A DNA stretch of 42,407 nucleotides, taken from the NCBI GenBank assembly GCA_035691285.1, contig DASSJI010000053.1, forward strand, positions 1 to 42,407. The letters are read 5' to 3'. This stretch comes from DATFEN01 sp035691285 (lineage in GTDB: Bacteria; Acidobacteriota; Vicinamibacteria; Fen-336). Below the pieces are notes generated by a model. It was given only the letters and a program-made list of their open reading frames with translations. It searched no databases and was not told where the DNA came from. Below, piece after piece: positions 16,920 to 28,143 of this stretch (position 1 is its first letter; each line of letters starts with the position of its first letter). The translations under genes and the position numbers were made by a program.

Positions 16920-17173
16920 TGACCCGAGAACTCACGTGCCGTGAGTTCCTCGGCTTCCTCGACGACTACCTGGCCCGCGCTCTGGACAAAGACTCCCTCG
17001 CCGCTTTCGAGAAGCACCTCTCGGACTGCCCCGCGTGCGTCGCGTACCTGCAGACCTATCAGCAGGCGATCCGCCTCGGCCAGGCCGTGCTCCGCGCCGC
17101 CGACGACCCGGTTCCGGAGGCAGTCCCCGAAGAGCTGGTACGCGCGATCCTGGCCGCGCGCGAGCGGCGCTAG
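16919..17173 (+). CDS. Small zinc-finger anti-sigma-like protein, copy 1
   Basis: An 84-residue protein starting at ATG 16919 (GGAAGG upstream). It has the anti-sigma zinc-finger pattern: Cys at residue 7 (LTCREF) and HLSDCPAC (H-x3-C-x2-C) about 27 residues later, within a helical N-terminal domain, then a helical tail EELVRAILAARERR. No membrane helix, so it would be cytosolic, like ZAS-type redox or metal-responsive anti-sigma factors. It is convergent with the ECF sigma gene and shares its stop codon bases (CTAG, 17170-17173). The paralogue at 24574 lies directly upstream of another sigma gene, which strengthens the anti-sigma call. Which sigma it binds is not shown. Confidence 0.8.
   Translation: MTRELTCREFLGFLDDYLARALDKDSLAAFEKHLSDCPACVAYLQTYQQAIRLGQAVLRAADDPVPEAVPEELVRAILAARERR
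16928..16948 (+). repeat. Perfect 9-bp inverted repeat at codons 4-10 of the anti-sigma gene
   Basis: GAACTCACG (16928-16936), loop TGC, CGTGAGTTC (16940-16948). The arms pair perfectly. In RNA this is a stable hairpin starting 9 nt inside the coding sequence, within the ribosome footprint. A weaker 5-bp hairpin (CAGGA 16902-16906 with TCCTG 16914-16918) covers the ribosome-binding site just before the ATG. Confidence 0.6.
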
Positions 17174-17835
17174 GAGGAGCGCCGGGGGGCTTCGCTCAGG
17201 ACCGGGTCGAGGAGGCCGCGCAGGGCCTGGCGGGCGCGGTGCAGGCGGACCTTGACGACGTTGCACGACACGCCCAGTGCGCGGGCCGTCTCCTCCGTGT
17301 CCAGCTCCTCGACGTCTCTCAGCAAGAGAGCCAGCCGATAAGGCTCCGGAAGCCGATCGATGTGACGCCGCACGAGCTCGCAGAGCTCGCGCCGTCCGAG
17401 CGCCTCGTCGACTGGGAGCCATGGATGGACGTTGACGGCGTGGTGGCCGTCTTCGAGGAAGCGAGGCAGCAGCTCCTCGAGGGAGACCTCGGGGTGGCTG
17501 CGGCGCGAGCGCAGCCTCATGAGCGACGCGTTCAAGGCGATCTTGTAGAGCCAGGTCGAGAGGCTCGCGGACCCCCTGAAGGCCGGAAGGGAACGGAACG
17601 CCCGCAGGAAGGCCTCCTGGACGGCGTCGCGGGCCTCCTCCTCGTCGCGAAGGATGCGACGGGCCAGGCCCAGCAGGCGGGGGGTCTCGCTGCGCACGAA
17701 GGCCGCCACCGCCTCCGGCTCGCCGGCGCGAATCGCCGCGAGGCGCGCGTCGGACGCGGTTCCCGAGCCGCTCGCCGGGAGTTCGGGGGGCTGGGGCGCC
17801 TCGAGGGACGCCGGCCCGAATCCCGGATCGCTCAC
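17170..17835 (-). CDS. ECF-type RNA polymerase sigma factor
   Basis: A 221-residue sigma-70 family protein. Region 2 is at about 45-110 (RLLGLARRILRDEEEARDAVQEAFLRAF, then WLYKIALNASLMRLR) and region 4 at about 155-210 (IDRLPEPYRLALLLRDVEEL, then TARALGVSCNVVKVRLHRAR). The linker is unusually long and contains FLEDGHHAV, a motif also found in the ECF sigma at 28144 (FQEDGHHAR). The start GTG at 17835 overlaps the STAS gene stop by GTGA, so the two are coupled. It is convergent with the anti-sigma gene at 16919 and shares CTAG with it. A Gln/Pro/Ala-rich N-terminal extension of about 30 residues precedes region 2. The family is certain; the regulon is unknown. Confidence 0.92.
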   Translation of the reverse strand: MSDPGFGPASLEAPQPPELPASGSGTASDARLAAIRAGEPEAVAAFVRSETPRLLGLARRILRDEEEARDAVQEAFLRAFRSLPAFRGSASLSTWLYKIALNASLMRLRSRRSHPEVSLEELLPRFLEDGHHAVNVHPWLPVDEALGRRELCELVRRHIDRLPEPYRLALLLRDVEELDTEETARALGVSCNVVKVRLHRARQALRGLLDPVLSEAPRRSS

Positions 17836-18098
17836 GGCTCGCTCCGCTTCAGCAGCTCGACCACCAGTGGCGAAGGGTTCCGGAGCTGGACGTCCCGCTC
17901 GCGCAGGGCGAGCAGAAGCCGCACGCCGCTCGCATCGAGGAAGCCGAGGCCCGAAAGGTCCAGGCTGAGCCGGCGCCGCTCCGCCAGAGCGGAGTCACAT
18001 TCCGCGCGGAGCTCTCCCACCCAGGGACCGGTGAGCGTTCCATCGAGGCTCAAAGTCACGTCCCGGTTCCCATCGTTCCGTCGAGAGATCCTGAGCAT
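17832..18098 (-). CDS. STAS-domain protein (anti-anti-sigma-like)
   Basis: An 88-residue protein from ATG 18098; a GTG/ATG pair at 18149/18146 would add 16-17 residues that do not fit the domain. It is one STAS fold, with LSLDGTLTGPWV near the N-terminus and LSLDLSGLGFLDASGVRLLL in the middle; the Ser in DASG stands where SpoIIAA-type proteins are phosphorylated. Such proteins release a sigma factor by binding its anti-sigma kinase, or act inside larger sensory complexes. No SpoIIAB-type kinase is nearby, though the large kinase-like protein lies just upstream. It overlaps the ECF sigma start by GTGA, so STAS and sigma are made together. No clear ribosome-binding site precedes ATG 18098. Confidence 0.78.
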   Translation of the reverse strand: MLRISRRNDGNRDVTLSLDGTLTGPWVGELRAECDSALAERRRLSLDLSGLGFLDASGVRLLLALRERDVQLRNPSPLVVELLKRSEP

Positions 18099-18143
18099 TA
18101 TTGAGGTGGGAAGGATGGGATGCACGGACCGCGCCCGATCGTT

Positions 18144-18157
18144 CATCACGCGTGATG
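18144..18157. promoter_or_regulatory. Perfect 14-bp palindrome, candidate operator upstream of STAS-sigma
   Basis: CATCACGCGTGATG reads the same on both strands. It lies 46 nt before the ATG of the STAS gene, in the 18099-18265 gap after the large kinase/activator gene. A dimeric regulator could bind here; no second copy was noticed in the window. Confidence 0.45.
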
Positions 18158-18223
18158 CCAGCTCTTACTCGTTGCTCGGTAAGGACTTGCCAGCGTCCAG
18201 CCGGCGCGCTGCACGAGCCGAGG

Positions 18224-18265
18224 CCACGATATCTCGTAGCCCACGAGGGTGTCGCCCGCGGGCGG

Positions 18266-18281
<16 letters not shown>
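18224..18281. terminator. Long imperfect inverted repeat with inner palindrome at the 3' end of the giant regulator gene
   Basis: Left arm CCACGATATCTCGTAG (18224-18239) and right arm CTACGATATTTCGTGG (18266-18281) pair at 14 of 16 positions, with two further pairs inward. The 26-nt centre contains the perfect palindrome CGCCCGCGGGCG (18253-18264). The right arm includes the last codons and stop of the 18266 gene. There is no T-run on either side, so it may be a factor-assisted terminator, a 3'-end protecting structure or a protein-binding dyad. Confidence 0.45.
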
Positions 18282-23764
<5,483 letters not shown>

Positions 23765-23788
23765 TTGGTTTCCGCGGCCAAGTATGCC

Positions 23789-24460
23789 TCAGCCGCCGAC
23801 CCGAGGGGCCCGGCTCGGCCGGCTGTCGTCGAGTCGCGGATCGTTGCGGACGACGAGATCCGCCCGGGCGCGAGGCTCGTCTCGCGCGAAGTGGATGCGT
23901 TGCGCCGGGAAGTAGATGGTCTCGTACGCGCGGATCGTGTCCGCGCGGCCGAGACCCTCCTGGGCCCGGTCGACGGCCCGTTCGAGCGCCGTCTCGAACG
24001 TGCAGTCGATCCAGGCTGAGAGGTCGTAGTGCCGCCGGAGGGCGCGCTTCAACAGGTAGATCCCCTCGAGCACGATAACGTCGACGTCCTCGAACGCATA
24101 GGTGTGCCGCTGGAACGCGCGCGCGGTCTCCTCGGCGAGGTCCGCCTCCACGCGGACCGAGCGACCGTCGCGGAGCGGCAGCACGAGCCTCTCGAACATC
24201 TCGTCGAAGCGGATCGCGTTGCGATAGAAGTGCTCGGCCGGGTTCGAAGCGTCGAAGCGCACGGAGGGAAGGTTCAGCCAGCCGTCGACGTTGAGGGCCA
24301 CGGCGCGCAGGCCCAGGGCCCCGAGCCGACGGACGGTGCGGGCGGCGACGTAGCCCTTGCCGCTTCCGTCGATGCCCGTCACCGCGACCAGGACACTCCT
24401 GCCGGTAGGCGTCCGGCGTCGGGTTGCCGTGATCCGCGCGACGATGGCTTCCTCGAGCAT
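23789..24460 (-). CDS. Uridine kinase-like P-loop protein
   Basis: A 223-residue protein from ATG 24460, with AGGAGAGG upstream. Walker A is VTGIDGSGKGYVA (about 28-40); later come LNVDGWLNLP, where the Asp likely coordinates substrate or Mg, and VDVIVLEGIYLLK, a Walker B-like strand followed by the EGIYLL motif typical of the uridine kinase/phosphoribulokinase family. The C-terminal part (LGRADTIRAYETIYFPAQRI) resembles proteins annotated as uridine kinases in actinobacteria and acidobacteria. It should phosphorylate a nucleoside or similar small molecule; the true substrate is uncertain. It lies 24 nt upstream of the giant regulator gene on the same strand and divergent from the second anti-sigma gene, so it may be cotranscribed with the regulator. 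Confidence 0.8.
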   Translation of the reverse strand: MLEEAIVARITATRRRTPTGRSVLVAVTGIDGSGKGYVAARTVRRLGALGLRAVALNVDGWLNLPSVRFDASNPAEHFYRNAIRFDEMFERLVLPLRDGRSVRVEADLAEETARAFQRHTYAFEDVDVIVLEGIYLLKRALRRHYDLSAWIDCTFETALERAVDRAQEGLGRADTIRAYETIYFPAQRIHFARDEPRARADLVVRNDPRLDDSRPSRAPRVGG

Positions 24461-24542
24461 GGACCCCTCTCCTGGAACCCATCGGCCTCGGCCAGGACGC
24501 CATTCCCAGCGGGCCGACGGGTGTGTAACCGCCGCCGCGCCC

Positions 24543-24587
24543 CGGCATCTCAGCACGTGGAGGCCTGTACGCCGTGCTGACATGCCG
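24543..24587 (+). promoter_or_regulatory. 15-bp stem-loop holding the RBS in the loop and the start codon in the stem
   Basis: Arm CGGCATCTCAGCACG (24543-24557) and arm CGTGCTGACATGCCG (24573-24587) pair at 14 of 15 positions (one C-C mismatch) around a 15-nt loop. The loop contains GGAGG (24559-24563) and the second arm contains the GTG start (24574-24576) and the first codons of the anti-sigma gene. In the mRNA this should hinder initiation unless melted or bound. As DNA it is also a dyad that could bind a regulator of the divergent genes. Confidence 0.6.
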
Positions 24588-24822
24588 CGAGTTCGTCGAG
24601 TTCCTGGACGACTACCTGGAGGGACGGCTGCCCGAGCACGTCCTGGCCCACTTCCACGAGCACCTGTCGGCCTGCCCCTCCTGCGTCTCGTACGCCCGTA
24701 CCTACCAGGACGCGGTCCGCGTCGCGAAGCAGGCCGTCGGGGACGACGCTCCCGTGGCCGGCGTGCCCGAGGAGCTGGTCGAGGCCATCCTGTCCGCACG
24801 GCGTCATTCCCGGACCCCGTAA
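24574..24822 (+). CDS. Small zinc-finger anti-sigma-like protein, copy 2
   Basis: An 82-residue protein from GTG 24574, ribosome-binding site GGAGG 10 nt upstream. It is a clear paralogue of the 16919 protein: LTCREFVEFLDDYLEGRL against LTCREFLGFLDDYLARAL, then HEHLSACPSC (H-x3-C-x2-C zinc ligands) and the tail PEELVEAILSARR. There is no membrane segment. It is followed after 47 nt by an ECF sigma gene on the same strand, the usual arrangement for a cytosolic ZAS-type anti-sigma and its sigma. A metal- or thiol-redox-sensitive switch is likely from the ligand pattern, but unproven. Initiation is probably controlled by the stem-loop across its start codon. Confidence 0.82.
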   Translation: MLTCREFVEFLDDYLEGRLPEHVLAHFHEHLSACPSCVSYARTYQDAVRVAKQAVGDDAPVAGVPEELVEAILSARRHSRTP

Positions 24823-24869
24823 CCACCGGCAGCCCCGGGCATCCAATCCTCACGAAAGCGAGGACAGAG

Positions 24870-25448
24870 ATGCCGAAGATGGAAGCGACACTGGCGGCGC
24901 CCTCGCGGGCCGCGGCGGCGGCGAGCGAGGCGGCGGACGCGGCGGCTCGGCGGCTCACCCTCGACGAGCGCTTCGAGCGCGAGGCGCTGCCACACATGAG
25001 GTCGCTCTACTCCACCGCCTATCGGCTCACGCGCAACGCCGCCGACGCCGAGGACCTGGTGCAGGAGGCCTTCCTGCGCGCCTACCGCGCGTTCGAGGGC
25101 TACACGCCCGACACGAACATCCGCGCCTGGCTCTACACCATCCTCTACCGGGTGCGGGCGGACCACTACCGCCGCATCGGCCGCTCCATCCAGACGGTGG
25201 AGCTGGAGGGCGACGGGCCAGCCACGGCGGCGCCACAGGACACCCTGGCCCGGGGCCAGGAGGACGTGGCCCGGGCGCTCGCCGAGCTGCCGGAGTGCTT
25301 CCGGGGCGCGGTGGTGCTTCGCGACATCCAGGAGTTCAGCTACGAGGAGATCGCGGCGATCCTCGACGTCCCGATCGGCACGGTGATGTCCCGTATCCAT
25401 CGCGGCCGGGCGTTGCTGCGTAGAGCCCTGTCGGGCCGCCCGTTGTGA
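24870..25448 (+). CDS. ECF-type RNA polymerase sigma factor (SigE/SigR-like)
   Basis: A 192-residue protein from ATG 24870 with GAGGA 6 nt upstream. After an Ala-rich N-terminus, region 2 (about 35-105) reads LYSTAYRLTRNAADAEDLVQ, then EAFLRAYRAF and NIRAWLYTILYRVRADHYRR; region 4 (about 130-185) reads LAELPECFRGAVVLRDIQEF, then SYEEIAAILDVPIGTVMSRI. This is the classic ECF pattern and differs from the two DGHH-containing sigmas in the window. The anti-sigma-like gene 47 nt upstream is its probable partner. The ribosome-binding site lies in a weak 5-bp hairpin (TCCTC 24847-24851 with GAGGA 24860-24864). Thiol or envelope stress would fit this pair by analogy; no target promoter was identified. 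Confidence 0.92.
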   Translation: MPKMEATLAAPSRAAAAASEAADAAARRLTLDERFEREALPHMRSLYSTAYRLTRNAADAEDLVQEAFLRAYRAFEGYTPDTNIRAWLYTILYRVRADHYRRIGRSIQTVELEGDGPATAAPQDTLARGQEDVARALAELPECFRGAVVLRDIQEFSYEEIAAILDVPIGTVMSRIHRGRALLRRALSGRPL

Positions 25449-25479
25449 CCGTGCCGCGCGGCGCCGCGTAGAAGGAGCC

Positions 25480-25764
25480 GTGGCCGAGACCGTGATCGGA
25501 GCCCGCAACCTCATGACCCCGCACGGGGTGGACGACTACCCCGGCCTGCTCGTCGTCCGGCCAGGGCCGGGCTGGGACATGGCCGTGATCGTCCCCAAGG
25601 ACGGCGACACGATCGTCGGTCGCGGCGGTGAGCTGAGCTACTCCTACGACACGATGGACGGCACGCACGCGGGGGGCTTCCGTCTGCGCGCCGGCGATCG
25701 CGCCACGCTGGTGCGCTCGGGCCTGCCCCACTTCCTCGTGGAGTGGAGGATCGAGCGGGCCTGA
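25480..25764 (+). CDS. Small protein of unknown function
   Basis: A 94-residue protein from GTG 25480 with AAGGAG only 3 nt upstream, a tight spacing. It has no signal peptide or membrane helix. It is rich in short beta-like segments (YPGLLVVRPGPGWDMAVIVP, GDTIVGRGGELSYSY) and in Gly and Asp, and ends FLVEWRIERA. No family was recognised. It stands 31 nt after the ECF sigma gene and 65 nt before another zinc-finger protein, all on the same strand, so it may belong to that sigma's operon. The start signal, length and position support it as a real gene; function unknown. Confidence 0.6.
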   Translation: MAETVIGARNLMTPHGVDDYPGLLVVRPGPGWDMAVIVPKDGDTIVGRGGELSYSYDTMDGTHAGGFRLRAGDRATLVRSGLPHFLVEWRIERA

Positions 25765-25791
25765 CGCCCTTCCGCCTCTCGGGAATATTCA
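25761..25791 (+). promoter_or_regulatory. Weak promoter candidate with an AT palindrome upstream of the third zinc-finger gene
   Basis: CTGACG (25761-25766) could be a -35 box and TATTCA (25786-25791) a -10 box, 19 nt apart, which is longer than ideal. The -10 overlaps the palindrome GAATATTC (25783-25790), a striking AT-rich island in this GC-rich DNA. It lies 39 nt before the ATG at 25830. Confidence 0.25.
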
Positions 25792-25829
25792 CCCTTCCGG
25801 TCCGCGATCCACCTGACAGGAGGCGGAAG

Positions 25830-26048
25830 ATGGCCTGCGCTCCGGACTGGGTGACGGCCTACGTCGACGGCGAGCTGGACGAGGAGTCGCAGCGCCTGAT
25901 GGAGAGCCATGTCGCGTCGTGCTGGCGCTGCTCCGACCAGGTGCGCGGAGAACGCATGGTGCGGCTGCGGCTGCGGGCGTTGCCCGAGCCAGAGACGCCG
26001 GTCACCCTCGCTCTTCGCTTCCCCCAGCACCGCGCCTGGCTGAACTAG
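25830..26048 (+). CDS. Small zinc-finger anti-sigma-like protein, copy 3
   Basis: A 72-residue protein from ATG 25830, preceded by AGGAGG. It carries CAPDWVTAYVDGELDEESQR followed by HVASCWRC (H-x3-C-x2-C), the standard zinc-finger signature of anti-sigma factors (typically Y-x-D-G-E-L then H-x3-C-x2-C). It is more divergent from copies 1 and 2 than they are from each other. The C-terminal part (RLRLRALPEPETP) lacks a membrane helix, so it is probably cytosolic or shortened. It ends at the scar of decayed genes; its last bases overlap the remnant of an AraC-type regulator on the other strand. Its partner sigma is not clear: either the ECF gene at 24870 or one elsewhere. Confidence 0.72.
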   Translation: MACAPDWVTAYVDGELDEESQRLMESHVASCWRCSDQVRGERMVRLRLRALPEPETPVTLALRFPQHRAWLN

Positions 26049-26310
26049 CGACTCTCGCGGTATCGGCGGGGCGTGATACCCAGCAGCCGGAGGAACGCCC
26101 GCCGCATCACGTCGACGCTGCCGAAGCCGACAGCCGCGGCAATCTCCTTCAAGCCCGGTCCGTCCGTTCGAGGTGGCGCCGCCAGCTCGCGGAGCGCCGT
26201 CATCTCGGAGGCCTGTGAGGCGAGCGACACGCTCACCTGCGGCTGTCCACCCGGTCGGCGCAGGAACAGGACCAGCTCCCGCGCCGCTTCGTGCGCGAGA
26301 GAGGCGCCTC
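26045..26310 (-). pseudogene. Remnant of a GlxA/AraC-family transcription regulator
   Basis: On the minus strand the frame encodes AHEAARELVLFLRRPGGQPQ, typical of the linker of GlxA-type AraC regulators, then SQASEMTALRELA and directly LKEIAAAVGFGSVDVMRRAF and LLGITPRRYRESR, the second helix-turn-helix and C-terminus. The first HTH and the long linking helix that normally separate these parts are missing, and the amidase-like sensor domain is absent upstream. The open frame runs on to 26578 but that part shows no similarity and overlaps another remnant. It is an internally deleted, 5'-truncated gene, not a working regulator. Confidence 0.75.
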
Positions 26311-26480
26311 TGGCCCTCGCCGTGAGCCGGGCGCTCTCGACGACGCTGTTCGGCGTGCCGCCGACCGATCCCGCCACGTTCGCCGAGGCTGCCATCGTCA
26401 TCCTCGGGGTCGCGTTCGTCGCCTGCGCCGTTCCGGCCCTGCGGGGGAGCCGGCTGCGCGCGGCACCGGCGGACGAATGA
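26310..26480 (+). pseudogene. C-terminal remnant of an ADOP (FtsX/MacB-like) permease
   Basis: On the plus strand, in the frame ending at TGA 26478-26480, the sequence LALAVSRALSTTLFGVPPTD, PATFAEAAIVILGVAFVACA and VPALRGSRLRAAPADE matches the last transmembrane helices and tail of acidobacterial duplicated orphan permeases (typical form: LLFGVSPTDPATF, then a helix, then PARRAARVDP). Everything upstream is lost; similarity begins abruptly at about 26310, where the opposite-strand regulator remnant ends. The Pro-Ala-Arg-Arg end motif has decayed to PALRGSRLRAAP. A broken gene. Confidence 0.75.
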
Positions 26481-26495
26481 TCCTCGCTCCAGCCC

Positions 26496-28091
26496 TCATC
26501 CCGAAAGCACGCTGTTCCACGCGCCGTAGCCGTCGTGGCTGCGGACCGGGTTCGCCGGGTCGGCGAGGTAGCGCGCACCGTCGACCAGGAACTTGTACCG
26601 ATGCACGCCCTGGGGCCGCGGCAGGGTGGCCTCCCAGAGGCCGTCCTCGACCTGCCGGGCGGGCCGCCCCGGCCGCGCCCACTCGTCCCAGCTTCCGACG
26701 ACGCTGACCTCGCGCGCCGCGTGGTCGTGGAGCAGGAAGCGCACGCGCTCGCCTTCGAGCACCGGAGAGGCGCCGAAGTCGGCGCGGGGGCCGTGGCGAT
26801 CCGCGAGGGCCGCTAGAACGGCGCGGCCCGCGTCCACCGCGCCCGCGCCCTGGCGCTTGGCCGGCGCTCCGGGCACGGCGTGGGCCGAGGCCATGAGCAG
26901 CTCGCGCACACGGCGGGGCGTGAGCTTCGCGTTCGCCTCGAGCATGCAGGCCACGATTCCGGCGACGGCCGGCGCCGCGAAGCTCGTGCCTTCGACGTGC
27001 TGGTAGCGGGGCGTGACCATCTTCAGCTCGCGCAACCTGGGCTCCGCGTCCCGATCGTCCTTGGCGCGGCGCGCGAAGAGCAGTGCGGCTTCGCGCTCGA
27101 GTTCGCTCGCGGGCAGGATCGGCGCCACGACCCAGAGGCTCGGCGCCACGACCTCCGGCTTGGGCGCGCCCGTGGCCGTCTCGCCGTAGTTGCTGTGCCA
27201 GAGCTGGCGGTCCTCGTGCGTCAGCGTGTTGCGGTCGTCCAGACCGCCAACGGTGATCGCGTGCGGCGCGGTGCCCGGCGGCACGAGCCGCCGCTCGCCA
27301 TCGTTCCCGGCCGCGACCACCACCGTCATCCCTTTCTCCACGAGGGCCCGGACCGCCTGATCGACGGGGTTCGGGTGAAGTGGCGTCACCGCGTCGCCGC
27401 CCAGGGAGAGGTTCACGACGCGGACGCCGAGCCTCGCCCCCTCCCAACGGAGCCAGTCGAGAGCGCGCGCGATCGCCGCGTTGCCGATGCGTCCCGCGTC
27501 GTCGCGAACTTGGACCAGGACCAGCTCCGCCTCGGGGGCGAGGCCCCGGTAGAGGCCGCGGCCGAGGTGGCCGTTGCCGGCCGCGACGCTGCTGGTCATG
27601 AGCCCGTGCCACTGGCCCGGATCACCGGCATCGGAGCCCGGCCAGGTCGGCGTCTCGTCCGCGCGGAAGCGGCGGGAGACGACGGGCTCTCGGCCCGCGT
27701 CGACCCACGCGCGGATGCGGTTGCGCGGCAGCGTGAGGTCGGGGTGCGGGTAGAACGCCGCGTCCACGAGGGCGATCGTGACACCCTTGCCGAAGAAGCG
27801 CGGATCGGCGTGGAGCCGGAGCGGCGTAGGCAGCGCGCCGAACACGGCCTCGGCGTCGAGGGGCCAGGCCGCCTGGACGCCCTCGTGAAGGGCGGCCTCG
27901 CCCTTCTCCAGGAGCGTGGTCAGCAGGGCCTCCTGGACGCACGCGGGGCACGCGCCGTCCTTGCGCTCCCAGCCCGCCTTGTGCCGGCGCAGGCGCTCCC
28001 GGACCTCGTCCGGCACGAAGCCGGCCTCGGCGAGGACGCCTCGCGGCTGCTCTCCGCCGCAGAGGGCGCACGCCTCCCGTTCGTTCTCCAT
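26496..28091 (-). CDS. Cytosolic subtilase (S8) with C-terminal CBM48/AMPK-type glycogen-binding-like domain
   Basis: A 531-residue protein from ATG 28091. Residues 1-60 hold two CxxC pairs (C8/C11 and C48/C51), possibly a zinc site. The S8 peptidase domain (about 100-430) has all three catalytic motifs: Asp110 (IALVDAAFYPHPDL), His162 (WHGLMTSSVAAG), Ser370 (GTSFAAPAVAG), plus the oxyanion Asn263 (AAGNDG). Residues about 448-531 form an early-set beta-sandwich of the isoamylase-N/AMPK-beta type (VSVVGSWDEWARPG, LWEATLPRPQGVHRYKFLVD). No signal peptide or propeptide is visible, so it should act in the cytosol. A protease tethered to glycogen or another glucan would be one reading; a debranching enzyme lies 8 kb away. 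Domain calls are firm, the physiological role is inference. The gene ends beside the pseudogene scar. Confidence 0.88.
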   Translation of the reverse strand: MENEREACALCGGEQPRGVLAEAGFVPDEVRERLRRHKAGWERKDGACPACVQEALLTTLLEKGEAALHEGVQAAWPLDAEAVFGALPTPLRLHADPRFFGKGVTIALVDAAFYPHPDLTLPRNRIRAWVDAGREPVVSRRFRADETPTWPGSDAGDPGQWHGLMTSSVAAGNGHLGRGLYRGLAPEAELVLVQVRDDAGRIGNAAIARALDWLRWEGARLGVRVVNLSLGGDAVTPLHPNPVDQAVRALVEKGMTVVVAAGNDGERRLVPPGTAPHAITVGGLDDRNTLTHEDRQLWHSNYGETATGAPKPEVVAPSLWVVAPILPASELEREAALLFARRAKDDRDAEPRLRELKMVTPRYQHVEGTSFAAPAVAGIVACMLEANAKLTPRRVRELLMASAHAVPGAPAKRQGAGAVDAGRAVLAALADRHGPRADFGASPVLEGERVRFLLHDHAAREVSVVGSWDEWARPGRPARQVEDGLWEATLPRPQGVHRYKFLVDGARYLADPANPVRSHDGYGAWNSVLSG

Positions 28092-28143
28092 CTCGCGACC
28101 CTTCGATGCAGCGCGGGCGGCCGAGGTTACAGCCGGCCGGGTC

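Noticed and set aside
18099..18149. Upstream GTG/ATG starts for the STAS protein
   Set aside because: The added residues do not match the STAS fold and would run through the palindrome 18144-18157; ATG 18098 fits the domain start. Not excluded by the sequence alone.
25781..25791. Shared 11-mer GGGAATATTCA at 25781 and 16707
   Set aside because: One copy is coding sequence at the BNR gene start (ATGAATATTCCC on the minus strand); two copies are not enough to call a motif.
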